DNA of 64,000 nucleotides from Vespula vulgaris (taxonomy: Eukaryota; Arthropoda; Insecta; Hymenoptera; Vespidae): assembly GCF_905475345.1 (NCBI RefSeq), contig NC_066596.1:3969001-4033000 (forward strand), read 5' to 3'. Shown one piece after another: positions 43,281 to 54,040 of this stretch (position 1 is the first letter of the stretch; the number at the start of each line of letters is the position of its first letter). The notes beneath the pieces were generated by a model. It was given only the letters and a program-made list of their open reading frames with translations. It did not search any database and was not told the origin of the DNA. The translations under genes were made by a program, and so were the position numbers.

Positions 43281-44423
43281 CGAATTTAAAAATCAAAACG
43301 TAGTCCTCGGTAGGACTTTAATCTCGCGCTCGCGAACACCCACGCGCGTGCCAGCCGTCCCAAACGAGACTAATAAATTACTAAAGATAATAAAAATTAA
43401 TATAATAAATAAAAATATATAATTAAAATAATTAATAAAAGTATATGATTAATATAACTAATAAATGTATATAGTTAATAAAAGTAAATAAGAATAAATA
43501 GGAATGATAGCGAACATAAGGGCGACAGAAAAGTTTTCTGTGCATCGTATTAGAAAATAAATTTAGAAACTTTATATATTCAATTTATTTATCTGTGGAA
43601 ATGTAACTAACAATTTAAAATGTAATTAATTTAACGTCTAATTGAAATTAGACAGAAAAGAGATTATGGAAAAATATATGAATATGCAGCCATTCGCCCG
43701 GTAGTACTTGCGTTATATGACTACATATATAATTTAATTCCAAATTTTTGATACAATTAAGATATAGATTTCGATATTTCGCAAGTACTACCGACCCAGG
43801 TCCCACCACGTGGAGGTAGCTGCATCTGGGGACCCACGGGCTAACGGGGAATCTACTCTCTAAGATTCGCGAGACCGGCGTGAACAAATAAAACGAAGTC
43901 CCCGGTAGGACTTTTACTCGCGCTCGGACACTCACGTGAGCGTCCGAATGACTCTACTCAAAAATACGCATTACCGGCGTAATCTATTCTATATTTTAAG
44001 CAAATAAAACCAAGTCCACGGTAGGACATTTAATCGCGCCCGAGAACACCACGCCTGTGCCCACCGACACACGCGAGAGTGTTCTTTCTATCCTACCCGT
44101 ATTCGCGTCTAACAATCGAATATGAACCAAACCATTCGACGATACATCGGACCTGCGCCGATGTATCGAAATCCGTGAAGATGAGGAGAAGAAGTAGAGA
44201 AACAGAAGTAAAGAGAAAGCCGGAACATGCGCGCATGTGAAAACCATAGAACTCAAAAGAAAAGAAAGGAAGGATATCCAGAAGGTGCAAGGAAATACCT
44301 GCAGATGTGAAAAAGGTGAGACTGAAGAGAAAAGATAGGCATAGAAAAGAAAAGAAGAGAAAAGATGAATCTGATCAAAATTAGAGTAAGAAAATCGAAT
44401 TGGATTTTTCGGAACTGAAAGAA
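43281..44423. repeat. Diverged copies of the 1.2-1.5 kb repeat, lacking the TATA/palindrome block
   Basis: It shares with the later units the AGTCC-CGGT-GGACT hairpin motif (43302, about 43896, about 44012), the CACGCGCGTG-type GC block, and the GGTCCCACC...GGGACCCACGGGCTAACGGGG segment (about 43799-43850). Here the sequence passes from the CTACTCT/CGCGA junction straight to the AAGTCC hairpin, so the roughly 150-bp block with TATAAAA and the 20-bp palindrome is missing. Perfect 14-bp inverted arms lie at 43699-43712 and 43780-43793. Confidence 0.75.
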
Positions 44424-45801
44424 GGATACCCGCACAGAAGCCCACACCCATGAGCTCTACCTATGGGTCCCACTCGATAGAAACTATAATAATTAATCTC
44501 TAATAATTATTTCAATTATTAAATAGCAATGCTGTTCGATAAATATGAATTTACTGCTGAATATACGGAAAGAGTAAGAGAGAATGAAAAATGTCTATCC
44601 TTCGATGTTCAATTTGGAATTACACAGAAGAAATTTCAGAGAAATCTTGAAGAACGCAGCCATTCGCTCGGTAATACTTGCAGTCTATGAGTTTCCGATG
44701 TATCACAAGTACTTCCGACCCAGGTCCCACCACGTGGAGGTTGCTGCACCTTGGGACCCACGGGCTAACGGGGAATCTACTCTAAAATCCGCGAACCGAG
44801 ATGCCTTTCCGCTTCGGGAGCTTCGGGCTTCTCAGCAAACTGGAGATGTATAAAACCCCGCTTACAGATTGCTCCACTGTCCACACCGTCGGCTTCAAAC
44901 ATCTCGAGACACGACCGGTCGTGTCTGTATTTCGATATTTCAAAGAACAAAACGAAGTCCTCGGTAGGACTAAATCTCGCGACCGCGAACACCCAAGCGC
45001 GTGCCGGCCGTCACGCGCGTGAGTGTTTTCCCTATCATTCGCGTACGGAAGCAAGGAGACATACCCTTCCTGCATATAATAAAGATTATATACAGAGAGG
45101 TTCCTTTAACTTCCGTGTAAAAATCCCACGATGATAGGTCCAGCGATCACCTAGCTTGAAACAGAAAAAGAATAAAACAAAAAAGATAATTACATGCAAA
45201 AATAATATGCAATATTATATGGAAAAAGCCGTTTATATATAAATATACATTTAAAATCAAAATACAATTAAATAATAATATTAATAATTAATAAATAAAT
45301 TAATGATTAAATAAAATAAAATAAAAAAAACAAATATACAATTAAAACTTCCCTGTAAAAATTAATTTCACGATGATCGGTCCTTCGATGATCTAACCTG
45401 AAACAGAGAAAGAATATAAAAAGAAATGAATATATAAGCAAAAATTAAAAAGATAATAAAAATTAAATATAAAAGCAAAAATTATATGCAAAATTATATA
45501 TAAAAACTTTCCTGTAAAAATTTATTTTCACGATGATCCGTCCGTCCCTCGATGATCGGTCTCTCAATAGTCTAACCTGAAACAGAAAAAAGTAAAAGAA
45601 TAAGAGAAAAGAAAAAAGAACAAAGAGAAGAGGAAAAGAAAAGAAAAGGAAAAACGAAGAAAAGAAACACGGAACATGTATGAGAGAAAGATAGAACTCG
45701 GAACAATGGACAAGTATCACGAAGATCATTTCACTAGGCAAAATTCAGAGTATGAATGAGTTTAATTTTAATAAATGAGTTTAATTTTATTCCTAGCGAG
45801 A
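44424..45801. repeat. Tandem repeat unit 1 (about 1.38 kb)
   Basis: Order: the CCCACACCC/GGGTCCCAC head (diverged), an AT-rich stretch, the CGGTAATACTTG...CAAGTACTTCCG inverted pair, GGTCCCACCACGTGGAGG, a GC-richer block with TATAAAA (44849-44855) and the palindrome AGACACGACCGGTCGTGTCT (44907-44926), the AAGTCCTCGGTAGGACT hairpin, a GCGCGTG block, then AT/purine-rich DNA with two or three copies of a GTAAAAAT...GATGATCGG...CTGAAACAG module. No protein similarity recognised. Confidence 0.85.
44907..44926. promoter_or_regulatory. Perfect 20-bp palindrome in repeat unit 1 (copies at 46283-46302 and 47478-47497)
   Basis: AGACACGACCGGTCGTGTCT is identical in all three full units and always lies 58 bp downstream of a TATAAAA. 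It could be a dimeric protein-binding site or an RNA hairpin. No function is known to me. Confidence 0.6.
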
Positions 45802-46996
45802 GAACGAAACCCGCCTAAGGCCCACACCCGAGGGCCCCTCCCAAGGGTCCCACCCGAGAGAAGCTAAAATAATTAATCTCGAATGATTGTTTCAACTATT
45901 ACATAGCTATGCGTTTCAATGAATAGAAATGACTGTGAATTTATTGCTGAATGTATCGAAGATGTTAGAAATAATGTGAAATATAATTTGGAATTACATA
46001 GAAAAGATTTTGGAAAATTCTTTAAAATATGCAGTCATTAGCTCGGTAATACTTGTATCCCATAAAATTTCGATGTATCTACAAGTATCACCGACCCAGG
46101 TCCCACCGCGTGGAGGTTGCTGCATTTTGGGACCCACGGGCTAACGGGGAATCTACTCTAAAATCCGCGAACCGAGATGCCTTTCCGCTTCGGGAGCTTC
46201 GGGCTTCTCAGCAAACTGGAGATGTATAAAACCCCGCTTACAGAAAGCTCCACCGTCCACACCGTCGGCTTCAGACATCTCGAGACACGACCGGTCGTGT
46301 CTATTTCGATTTCAAAAATCAAAGCGTAGTCCTCGGTAGGACTTAATCTCGCGTTCGCGAACACCCACGCGCGTGCCGGCCGTCACGCGCGTGAGTGTTT
46401 TCCCTATCATTCGCGTACGGAAGCAAGGAGACATACCCTCCCTGCGTATAACAAACGTTATATGCAGAGAGGTTCCTTTAACTTCCGTGTAGAAATCCCA
46501 GGATGATCCGTCCCTCGATCACCTAACCTGAAACAGAAAACGAATGAAAGAAGAAAAGATAAACATGTAAAAATTATATGCAAAATTATATGCAAATATA
46601 GATAATAAAAGTCAAACAATAATTAAAAAAATACAATAATTAAAATCAAATATATCATTAAACAATAATATAAATTAATAAATAAATTAATAATTAAATA
46701 AACTGAAAAAAACAAATGTACAATTAATACTTCCCTGTAAAAATTTAATTTGACGATGATCGATCCCTCGATGATCGGCCCCTCGATGATCTAACCTGAA
46801 ACAGATAAAAAGTAATAGAGTAGGAGAAAAAGAAAAAGAAAAAGAAAAAGAAAAAGAAAAAAGAGAAGAAGATAAGAAACGCAAAACGTGCTCGAGAGAA
46901 AGATAGAACTCAGAACAATGGATAAACATTTAGAAGATTATTTGACCAGATCATAATCAGTTTGCCACAAATTTGTTTAATTTTTCTCTAGAGAAA
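45802..46996. repeat. Tandem repeat unit 2 (about 1.2 kb)
   Basis: It starts at GAACGAAACCCGCCTAAGGC and has the same order of blocks as unit 1, with TATAAAA at 46225-46231, the palindrome at 46283-46302, the hairpin at about 46327 and twin CACGCGCGTG palindromes at 46366 and 46384. Much of it is near-identical to unit 3, implying recent amplification or gene conversion. Confidence 0.9.
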
Positions 46997-48461
46997 GAAC
47001 GAAACCCGCCTGAGGCCCACACCCGAGGGCCCCTCCCAAGGGTCCCACCCGAGAGAAGCTAAAATAATTAATCTCGAATGATTGTTTCAACTATTACATA
47101 GCTATGCGTTTCAATGAATAGAAATGACTGTGAATTTATTGCTGAATGTATCGAAGATGTTAGAAATAATGTGAAATATAATTTGGAATTACATAGAAAA
47201 GATTTTGGAAAATTCTTTGAAATATGCAGTCATTTGCTCGGTAATACTTGCATCCCATAAAATTTCGATGTATCTACAAGTATCACCGACCCAGGTCCCA
47301 CCGCGTGGAGGTTGCTGCACTTTGGGACCCACGGGCTAACGGGGAATCTACTCTAAAATCCGCGAACCGAGATGCCTTTCCGCTTCGGGAGCTTCGGGCT
47401 TCTCAGCAAACTGGAGATGTATAAAACCCCGCTTACAGATTGCTCCACTGTCCACACCGTCGGCTTCAAACATCTCGAGACACGACCGGTCGTGTCTATC
47501 ATTCGTTATTTCAAAGATCAAAACGAAGTCCTCGGTAGGACTAAATCTCGCGATCGCGAACACCCACGCGCGTGCCGGCCGTCACGCGCGTGAGTGTTTT
47601 CCCTATCATTCGCGCACGAAAGCAAGGAGACATACCCTTTCTGCTATATAATTCCTATATAATAGAGATTATATGCAAGGAGGTTCCTTTAACTTCCGTG
47701 TAAAAATCCCACGATGATAGGTCCAGCGATCACCTAACTTGAGACAGAAAAAGAATAAAACAAAAAGAGATAATTATATGCAAAAAGCCGTTTATATATA
47801 AATATACATTTAAAATCAAAATACAATTAAAGAATAATATTAATAATTAATAAATAAATTAATGATGAAATAAAATAAAAATAAAACAAATATACAATTA
47901 AAACTTTCCTACAAGAATTAATTTCACGATGATCGGTCCTTCGATGATCTAATCTGAAACAGAAAAAAGTAACTTGAAACAGAAAAAGAATAAAACAGAA
48001 AGAGATAATTATATGCAAAAATAATATACAATATTATATGGAAAAAGCCATTTATATATAAAAATAAATTTAAAATCAAAATACAATTAAATAATAATAT
48101 TAATAATTAATAAATAAATTAATGATTAAATAAAATAGAAAAAAAACAAATATACAATTAAAACTTCCCTGTAAAAATTAATTTCACGATGATCGGTCCT
48201 TCGATGATCGGTTCTTCGATGATCGGTTCTTCGATGATCTGATCTGAAACAGAAAAAGGTTAAAAGAAGATGAAGGCAAGAAGAAAGAAAAAATAAGAGG
48301 AGAAGAAAATAACAAGAGAAAAAGGAAAAAAGAAGCCGAGAATAGTTTTGTAAGTGCATGTGAGAAAAATAGAATTCCGAACGATGGGTATGCTTCTCGA
48401 AGAACGTTTCACTCGATGAAAATCGAATACCATAAGTGTATTCGATTTTTCATTAGTGAAA
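46997..48461. repeat. Tandem repeat unit 3 (about 1.47 kb)
   Basis: It starts at GAACGAAACCCGCCTGAGGC. TATAAAA is at 47420-47426 and the palindrome at 47478-47497, again exactly 58 bp apart. It is longer than unit 2 because the GATGATCGG/CTGAAACAG module is repeated more often; at about 48190-48242 the GATGATCGGTTCTTC motif is itself tandemly repeated. Confidence 0.9.
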
Positions 48462-48620
48462 GAACGAAACCCGCCTAAAGCCCACACCCGAGGGCCCCTC
48501 CCAAGGGTCCCACCCGAGAAAAGATAAAGTAATTAATCAACTATTTAATCAACAATTTAAAATAATTATTTAAATTATAATACGCAGCCATGCGCTGAGT
48601 AATACTGGAATCCTATTAGT
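48462..48620. repeat. Truncated repeat unit 4
   Basis: It begins with the same GAACGAAACCCGCCT head and GGGCCCCTCCCAAGGGTCCC segment, then decays in AT-rich sequence around a GCAGCCATGCGCTGAGTAATACT remnant. This marks the right edge of the large-unit array. Confidence 0.8.
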
Positions 48621-50150
48621 TATCCTTCCTGTAAAAGTGAACGAAGAATATGGTATATATTTAAATGTTCTTATTTCATTTGTATGTGCACCTTCGTTCA
48701 GTGCAATTTCGGTGTTTTCCGCAATTGCATTTTCTTATTCTGTGCACTTTTAGTTAGTACACCTTCAGTGGTCCTCACAATTGCCATATTTTAAACGTTT
48801 CGAAATTATTACTTTAATATAAAACTTGATTTTATAAAAATAATATTACGATTTCAATTGAACTTTAGAAAAGAAAAATACAAAAAAATTTGTTACTCGA
48901 CTTTAATAATATCAATATATAAAGTACGTAAAAATTCTATTCGCGTACGCGTGGCAATGTGAGATGGGAGACGGAATGTCACGTCGTTTCAGTTTCTGGA
49001 AATTACATTATTATTATTATTATATAAGAGCATTTTGAGTGACAACATGGTAAAATTAAATTATGACTTATTAATTATGACTAAGAGCCATTTTCTAAGA
49101 GTTCTGTAAAACTTTCGAAAATAACTCAATAGTCTAATAGTTGCCCTCTTGAGCCACAATTTGTGGGGGCCTCTTCGGCACATAGCCTCTTCTTTGCTTC
49201 GTGCCCTAACAACTACTATAGATCATTTGAACTATCGTCAATGTCAAGAAATTAAAACCATCAATTATTCTAAAACGTGGAAGAAAACTAATAAATCTAA
49301 CGCAACTCTAAAGCAATCCTGAAACGAAAAATCGAGAAATCACAGAAAGAGATACAGGAATTAATATATTAATTGCTGAAAATCCTATGCTAAAAATTGA
49401 TTAAATTATTCTATGTTCTACGCATTATGATTCTACAAGTCTCTTTTTCTTTTATCAAAGATTCTACTCTACTTTATTCTTTCAAAAGCAATGACTCTAC
49501 TTTATTCCTTCAAAAGCAATGACTCTACTTTATTCCTTCAAAAGCAATGACTCTACTGAGACTTTTCTTTTATTAATAAAATTAATTAATCTTTAATTAA
49601 AAATGTAATGAAAAATCATTGGACGCTCCTTCTTACAAGCAATTATTCGAATTATTAGAAAACAAATTATATAACTTCGCTTGTAATCCGGAGACTATCC
49701 ATCGCGAATGTCTTCTAGCTTGTTAATTATTAAAATTCACAAATATCGCGATACTTTACTATTTCCGTGAGAGAAAATTATTTAAAAATGCGTTTAAATA
49801 TTCAAAATTTCAAATAATTATAATTAACGCGCTTGAACAAGAAGACTTTATCCTGATCTAATAAATAAATCAAAAATAACGAACCATTCACGAATAAATC
49901 TCCGAAGAAATTTATTCGTGGTCACTCATTGCTCTTCTACTAATTAATTACAACCAATCACCCGTGCCGATTCGGACCTTTCGTCCTCGACATGATTGAG
50001 TGATCAGAGGGATTTAAAAATTAACTTACTACTTGAGAAGTTCTGCGATGGCTCCAAAACACTGGACCGCGAATTAGGTCGAAATTGAGGGTGGATGATT
50101 TGTAGTTGGTTGAAAATGAGGTAGGTCGACATCGAAGTTGGTCGAGATCC
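48621..50150. other. AT-rich spacer inside the repeat domain
   Basis: No gene recognised. It contains a GTGCACCTTCGTTCAGTGCAA-like motif with an imperfect repeat (about 48688-48770), a CCACAATTTGTGG palindrome near 49155, and the 28-bp triplicate listed separately. Confidence 0.5.
49465..49556. repeat. 28-bp tandem repeat, three copies
   Basis: CAAAAGCAATGACTCTACTT starts at about 49483, 49511 and 49539, an exact 28-bp spacing. A partial leading copy precedes it. Confidence 0.9.
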
Positions 50151-50154
50151 TCTT

Positions 50155-50400
50155 CAGTGATGCACTGACTCTAACTCGCGGTAGTTATTTATTAACGAAC
50201 GATCACTGAATTTAATTCACGGAACTCTATTATATTTTATAAATTCAGTCTGTGCGACTGTTAAAAGAGCAAATAACTTTACGAACAAACACTGACTCTA
50301 ACGACTGCATTGCGCGCAGTCTATGTAAAAGCACTTATCGTTTAAATCGCGAAACACGAACGAACAAACACTGCTTCTACTTCGCGATATTTTTATTTTA
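50155..50400. repeat. Diverged 80-110 bp repeats
   Basis: Variants of ACGAACAAACACTGACTCTA followed by CGCG-containing sequence recur about three times with different spacing. They are much more diverged than the neighbouring 221-bp array. Confidence 0.5.
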
Positions 50401-50586
50401 GCGATACAAATCCTCGATTACTTCTTTGCTACGTGCGCGATTGCAATGAGTTCTGAAACAAAAATCCAAAGAAAATAATAAGTATCACTGTTATAATGAA
50501 AACTATAAATCATTAAAGAAATATGTGATAGAGAAATATACTTACTTTAAATCTTCGTTAATATTCGCTCGAATGACATTCGTAAA

Positions 50587-50800
50587 AATTTCTAAGTCCA
50601 TTCGTGGTGATAGATTTTCAAAGTCCTCCGGGAATCCAAAAATTTCTAAGTCCACTCGTGGAGATAGATTTTCAGTTTTCCGGGAGTGCCAAAATTTCTA
50701 AGTCCACTCGTTGAGATAGATTTTCAAAGTCCTCCGGAAGTGCAAAAATTTCTAAGTCCATTCGTGGTGATAGATTTTCAAAGTTCACCGGGAGTGCAAA
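50587..50800. repeat. About 53-bp tandem repeat, four copies
   Basis: The core TTTCTAAGTCCACTCGTGG, then GATAGATTTTCA and a CTCCGGGA-like end, begins near 50589, 50643, 50696 and 50749. The same TTTCTAAGTTCCCTCGTCG core is embedded in each 221-bp unit, so the two arrays are related. Confidence 0.85.
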
Positions 50801-50904
50801 ATCGAAGACTAAAACAAAAGAAGTAGTGTAAAATTATGAAAATCTGAGTGATAGAAAATATACTTGCGTCTATTCTTCGTTAATCTCGCTGGAATAGTAT
50901 CCTT

Positions 50905-52754
50905 CGAAAATTTCTAAGTTCCCTCGTCGAAGTCCAAAACACAACTGAACTAGTAACTGTGAGAGTCGGTCGAAGGACCGTCTTTGTTTTCCTCCCTCGC
51001 AGGCGAGTATCCCCACTTCCCAAATTAATCTAAAATCAAATAAACTGTGCAGAATATTGTAAGAAGGAGAAATTCAAATATATATTTTATTAACTATTCG
51101 TTAATACTTGCAGGAATGTTCTCCGGGAAATTTTCTAAGTTCCCTCGTCGAAGTCCAGAGCACAACTGAACTAGTAACCGTGAGAGTCGGCCTAAGGACC
51201 GTCTTTGTTTTCCTCCCTCGCAGGCGAGTATCCCCACTTCGCAAATTAATCTAAAATCAAATAAACTGTGCAGAATATTGTAAGAAGGAGAAATTCAAAT
51301 ATATATTTTATTAACTATTCGTTAATACTTGCAGGAATGTTCTCCGGGAAATTTTCTAAGTTCCCTCGTCGAAGTCCAAAGCACAACTGAACTAGTAACT
51401 GTGAGAGTCGGCCGAAGGACCGTCTTTGTTTTCCTCCCTCGCAGGCGAGTATCCCCACTTCGCAAATTAATCTAAAATCAAATAAACTGTGCAGAATATT
51501 GTAAGAAGGAGAAATTCAAATATATATTTTATTAACTATTCGTTAATACTTGCAGGAATGTTCTCCGGGAAATTTTCTAAGTTCCCTCGTCGAAGTCCAG
51601 AGCACAACTGAACTAGTAACCGTGAGAGTCGGCCGAAGGACCGTCTTTGTTTTCCTCCCTCGCAGGCGAGTATCCCCACTTCGCAAATTAATCTAAAATC
51701 AAATAAACTGTGCAGAATATTGTAAGAAGGAGAAATTCAAATATATATTTTATTAACTATTCGTTAATACTTGCAGGAATGTTCTCCGGGAAATTTTCTA
51801 AGTTCCCTCGTCGAAGTCCAAAACACAACTGAACTAGTAATTGTGAGAGTCGGTCGAAGGACCGTCTTTGTTTTCCTCCCTCGCAGGCGAGTATCCCCAC
51901 TTCCCAAATTAATCTAAAATCAAATAAACTGTGCAGAATATTGTAAGAAGGAGAAATTCAAATATATATTTTATTAACTATTCGTTAATACTTGCAGGAA
52001 TGTTCTCCGGGAAATTTTCTAAGTTCCCTCGTCGAAGTCCAAAACACAACTAAACTAGTAATTGTGAGAGTCGGTCGAAGGACCGTCTTTGTTTTCCTCC
52101 CTCGCAGGCGAGTATCCCCACTTCCCAAATTAATCTAAAATCAAATAAACTGTGCAGAATATTGTAAGAAGGAGAAATTCAAATATATATTTTATTAACT
52201 ATTCGTTAATACTTGCACGAATGTTCTCCGGGAAATTTTCTAAGTTCCCTCGTCGAAGTCCAAAGCACAACTGAACTAGTAACCGTGAGAGTCGACCGAA
52301 GGACCGTCTTTGTTTTCCTCCCTCGCAGGCGAGTATCCCCACTTCGCAAATTAATCTAAAATCAAATAAACTGTGCAGAATATTGTAAGAAGGAGAAATT
52401 CAAATATATATTTTATTAACTATTCGTTAATACTTGCAGGAATGTTCTCCGGGAAATTTTCTAAGTTCCCTCGTCGAAGTCCAAAACACAACTGAACTAG
52501 TAATTGTGAGAGTCGGTCGAAGGACCGTCTTTGTTTTCCTCCCTCGCAGGCGAGTATCCCCACTTCCCAAATTAATCTAAAATCAAATAAACTGTGCAGA
52601 ATATTGTAAGAAGGAGAAATTCAAATATATATTTTATTAACTATTCGTTAATACTTGCAGGAATGTTCTCCGGGAAATTTTCTAAGTTCCCTCGTCGAAG
52701 TCCAAAACACAACTAAACTAGTAATTGTGAGAGTCGGTCGAAGGACCGTCTTTG
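50905..52754. repeat. 221-bp tandem array (about 8.4 copies)
   Basis: The CCGTCTTTG motif recurs with T at 50981, 51202, 51423, 51644, 51865, 52086, 52307, 52528 and 52749: eight consecutive intervals of exactly 221 bp. Copies are near-identical, differing at a few marker positions (ACTGT/ACCGT/ATTGT; GGTCG/GGCCG; CTTCCC/CTTCGC). Each unit holds AAGTTCCCTCGTCGAAGTCC, a GAGAGTCGG-CGAAGGACC part, CTCGCAGGCGAGTATCCCCAC and an AT-rich end. No conserved reading frame is evident. Confidence 0.95.
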
Positions 52755-53640
52755 TTGTCATTTATCGCAGCCGAGTATCCCCACTTTGCAATTTGAATCT
52801 AAAACAAAATAAATCGTATAGAAAATTAGAAAAAATGTGTGAGAATAAATGTACTTACATAAACTCTGTTCTATTACTTGCGGAGGACGCGTATTGGGAG
52901 AACCGCGATGCGTACTCGTCGAAATTCGAAGCAAGACTGAACCATTAACTGTTAAAATCTCTCGAACGCTCGACTTTGTTGTCATCTCAGGAAGCCCAGT
53001 ATCCCCACTCCACAATTTCATTCTAAAACGAAATAAATCGTATAGAATATTGAAAGAATGAGTAATATAATTATGTACTTACATTGACTCTTCTTTTTTA
53101 TATCCAAAGGATGCGTACTACAAGAACTGCGATGTATACTCGTTGAAATTCATGGTAAGACTGAACCAGCAGCTGTCAAAATCCATTCTATTGGTGTCAT
53201 GGGTGGGACAGTATCCCCACCTCCATAATTTAATTCTAAAACGAAATAAATCATATAGAATATTGAAAGGACGAGTGATAATAATACAGTGATAATAATA
53301 GTGATAATGTTACATTAACTCTTTGTTATTACTTCTGGAGAATGCGTACTACGAGAACTACGATGTGTACTCGTCGAAATTCGTAGCAAGACTGAACTAT
53401 TAACTATTAAAATCGGTCGAACGTTCGACTTTGTTGTCATCTTAGGAAGCCCAGTATCCCCACTCCACAATTTAATTTTAAAACGAAATAAATCGTATAG
53501 AATATTGAAAGAATGAGTGATATAATTATGTACTTACGTTAACTCTTTTGTATTACTTGCGGAGAATGCATACTGCGAGTACTGCGATATGTACTCGTCG
53601 AAATTCCTTTTTTGATGACATTTTACGTAATCAACGGCTG
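52755..53640. repeat. Diverged flanking copies of the 221-bp unit
   Basis: AGTATCCCCAC recurs near 52774, 52998, 53210 and 53453 (spacing about 212-243 bp) with a TACTCGTCGAAATTC segment that matches the array core. On the minus strand several copies have TTTTAG acceptors and GTAAGT donors (GTAAGT reverse complements at 52853-52858, about 53078-53083, about 53532-53537), framing exon-like blocks of about 150-164 nt. Confidence 0.75.
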
Positions 53641-54040
53641 CGAGACTAAAATATTAAAGTATAGAAATTTTACATTAACAATATTTCATGCGTACGAAAT
53701 ATAACGCGTATTACGCATCGTGTAATGTGCAAACGAATATATTGTTGTTTAAATATTAGTTTGTTGTACTCCATGTACGTCTTACTTTGTTTAAATAAAT
53801 GTATTACTATCAAAAGTATTAATTGTTCGTATTAACGTTCAGAGATAGAGCTTCGATGCTTACTCGGCGAATTGCAAAGAAAAACTAACTCAGTAATCTT
53901 CAATGTCAAGTAAAGGTCCCTTTTTGAAAGACATTACGCATAACCAACGCCACAAGACCAAAATATTCATTACGCATCATGTAATGTTTAAATGAATGTA
54001 CTATTGTTCAAATATTGCTTTGTTGTACTACAAGCATATC
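53620..54040. repeat. Two-copy diverged direct repeat (period about 310 bp)
   Basis: A segment with GACATTTTACGTAATCAACG, an ACTAAAATATT, ATTACGCATCGTGTAATGT and TTTGTTGTACT at about 53617-53772 is matched by GACATTACGCATAACCAACG, ACCAAAATATT, ATTACGCATCATGTAATGT and TTTGTTGTACT at about 53929-54030. Confidence 0.7.

Noticed and set aside
44801..47593. Repeated 68-97 codon open frames on both strands in the tandem units
   Set aside because: They recur because the DNA block is duplicated, are open on both strands at once, have variable N termini and lack any known motif; DNA-level constraint explains them better.
50905..52754. CRISPR-like array
   Set aside because: Whole 221-bp units are near-identical with no alternation of constant repeats and unique spacers, and the genome is eukaryotic.
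52655..53061. Open frames in the 221-bp related units as coding exons
   Set aside because: The frame is not kept between homologous units, and stops appear at different places in each copy.
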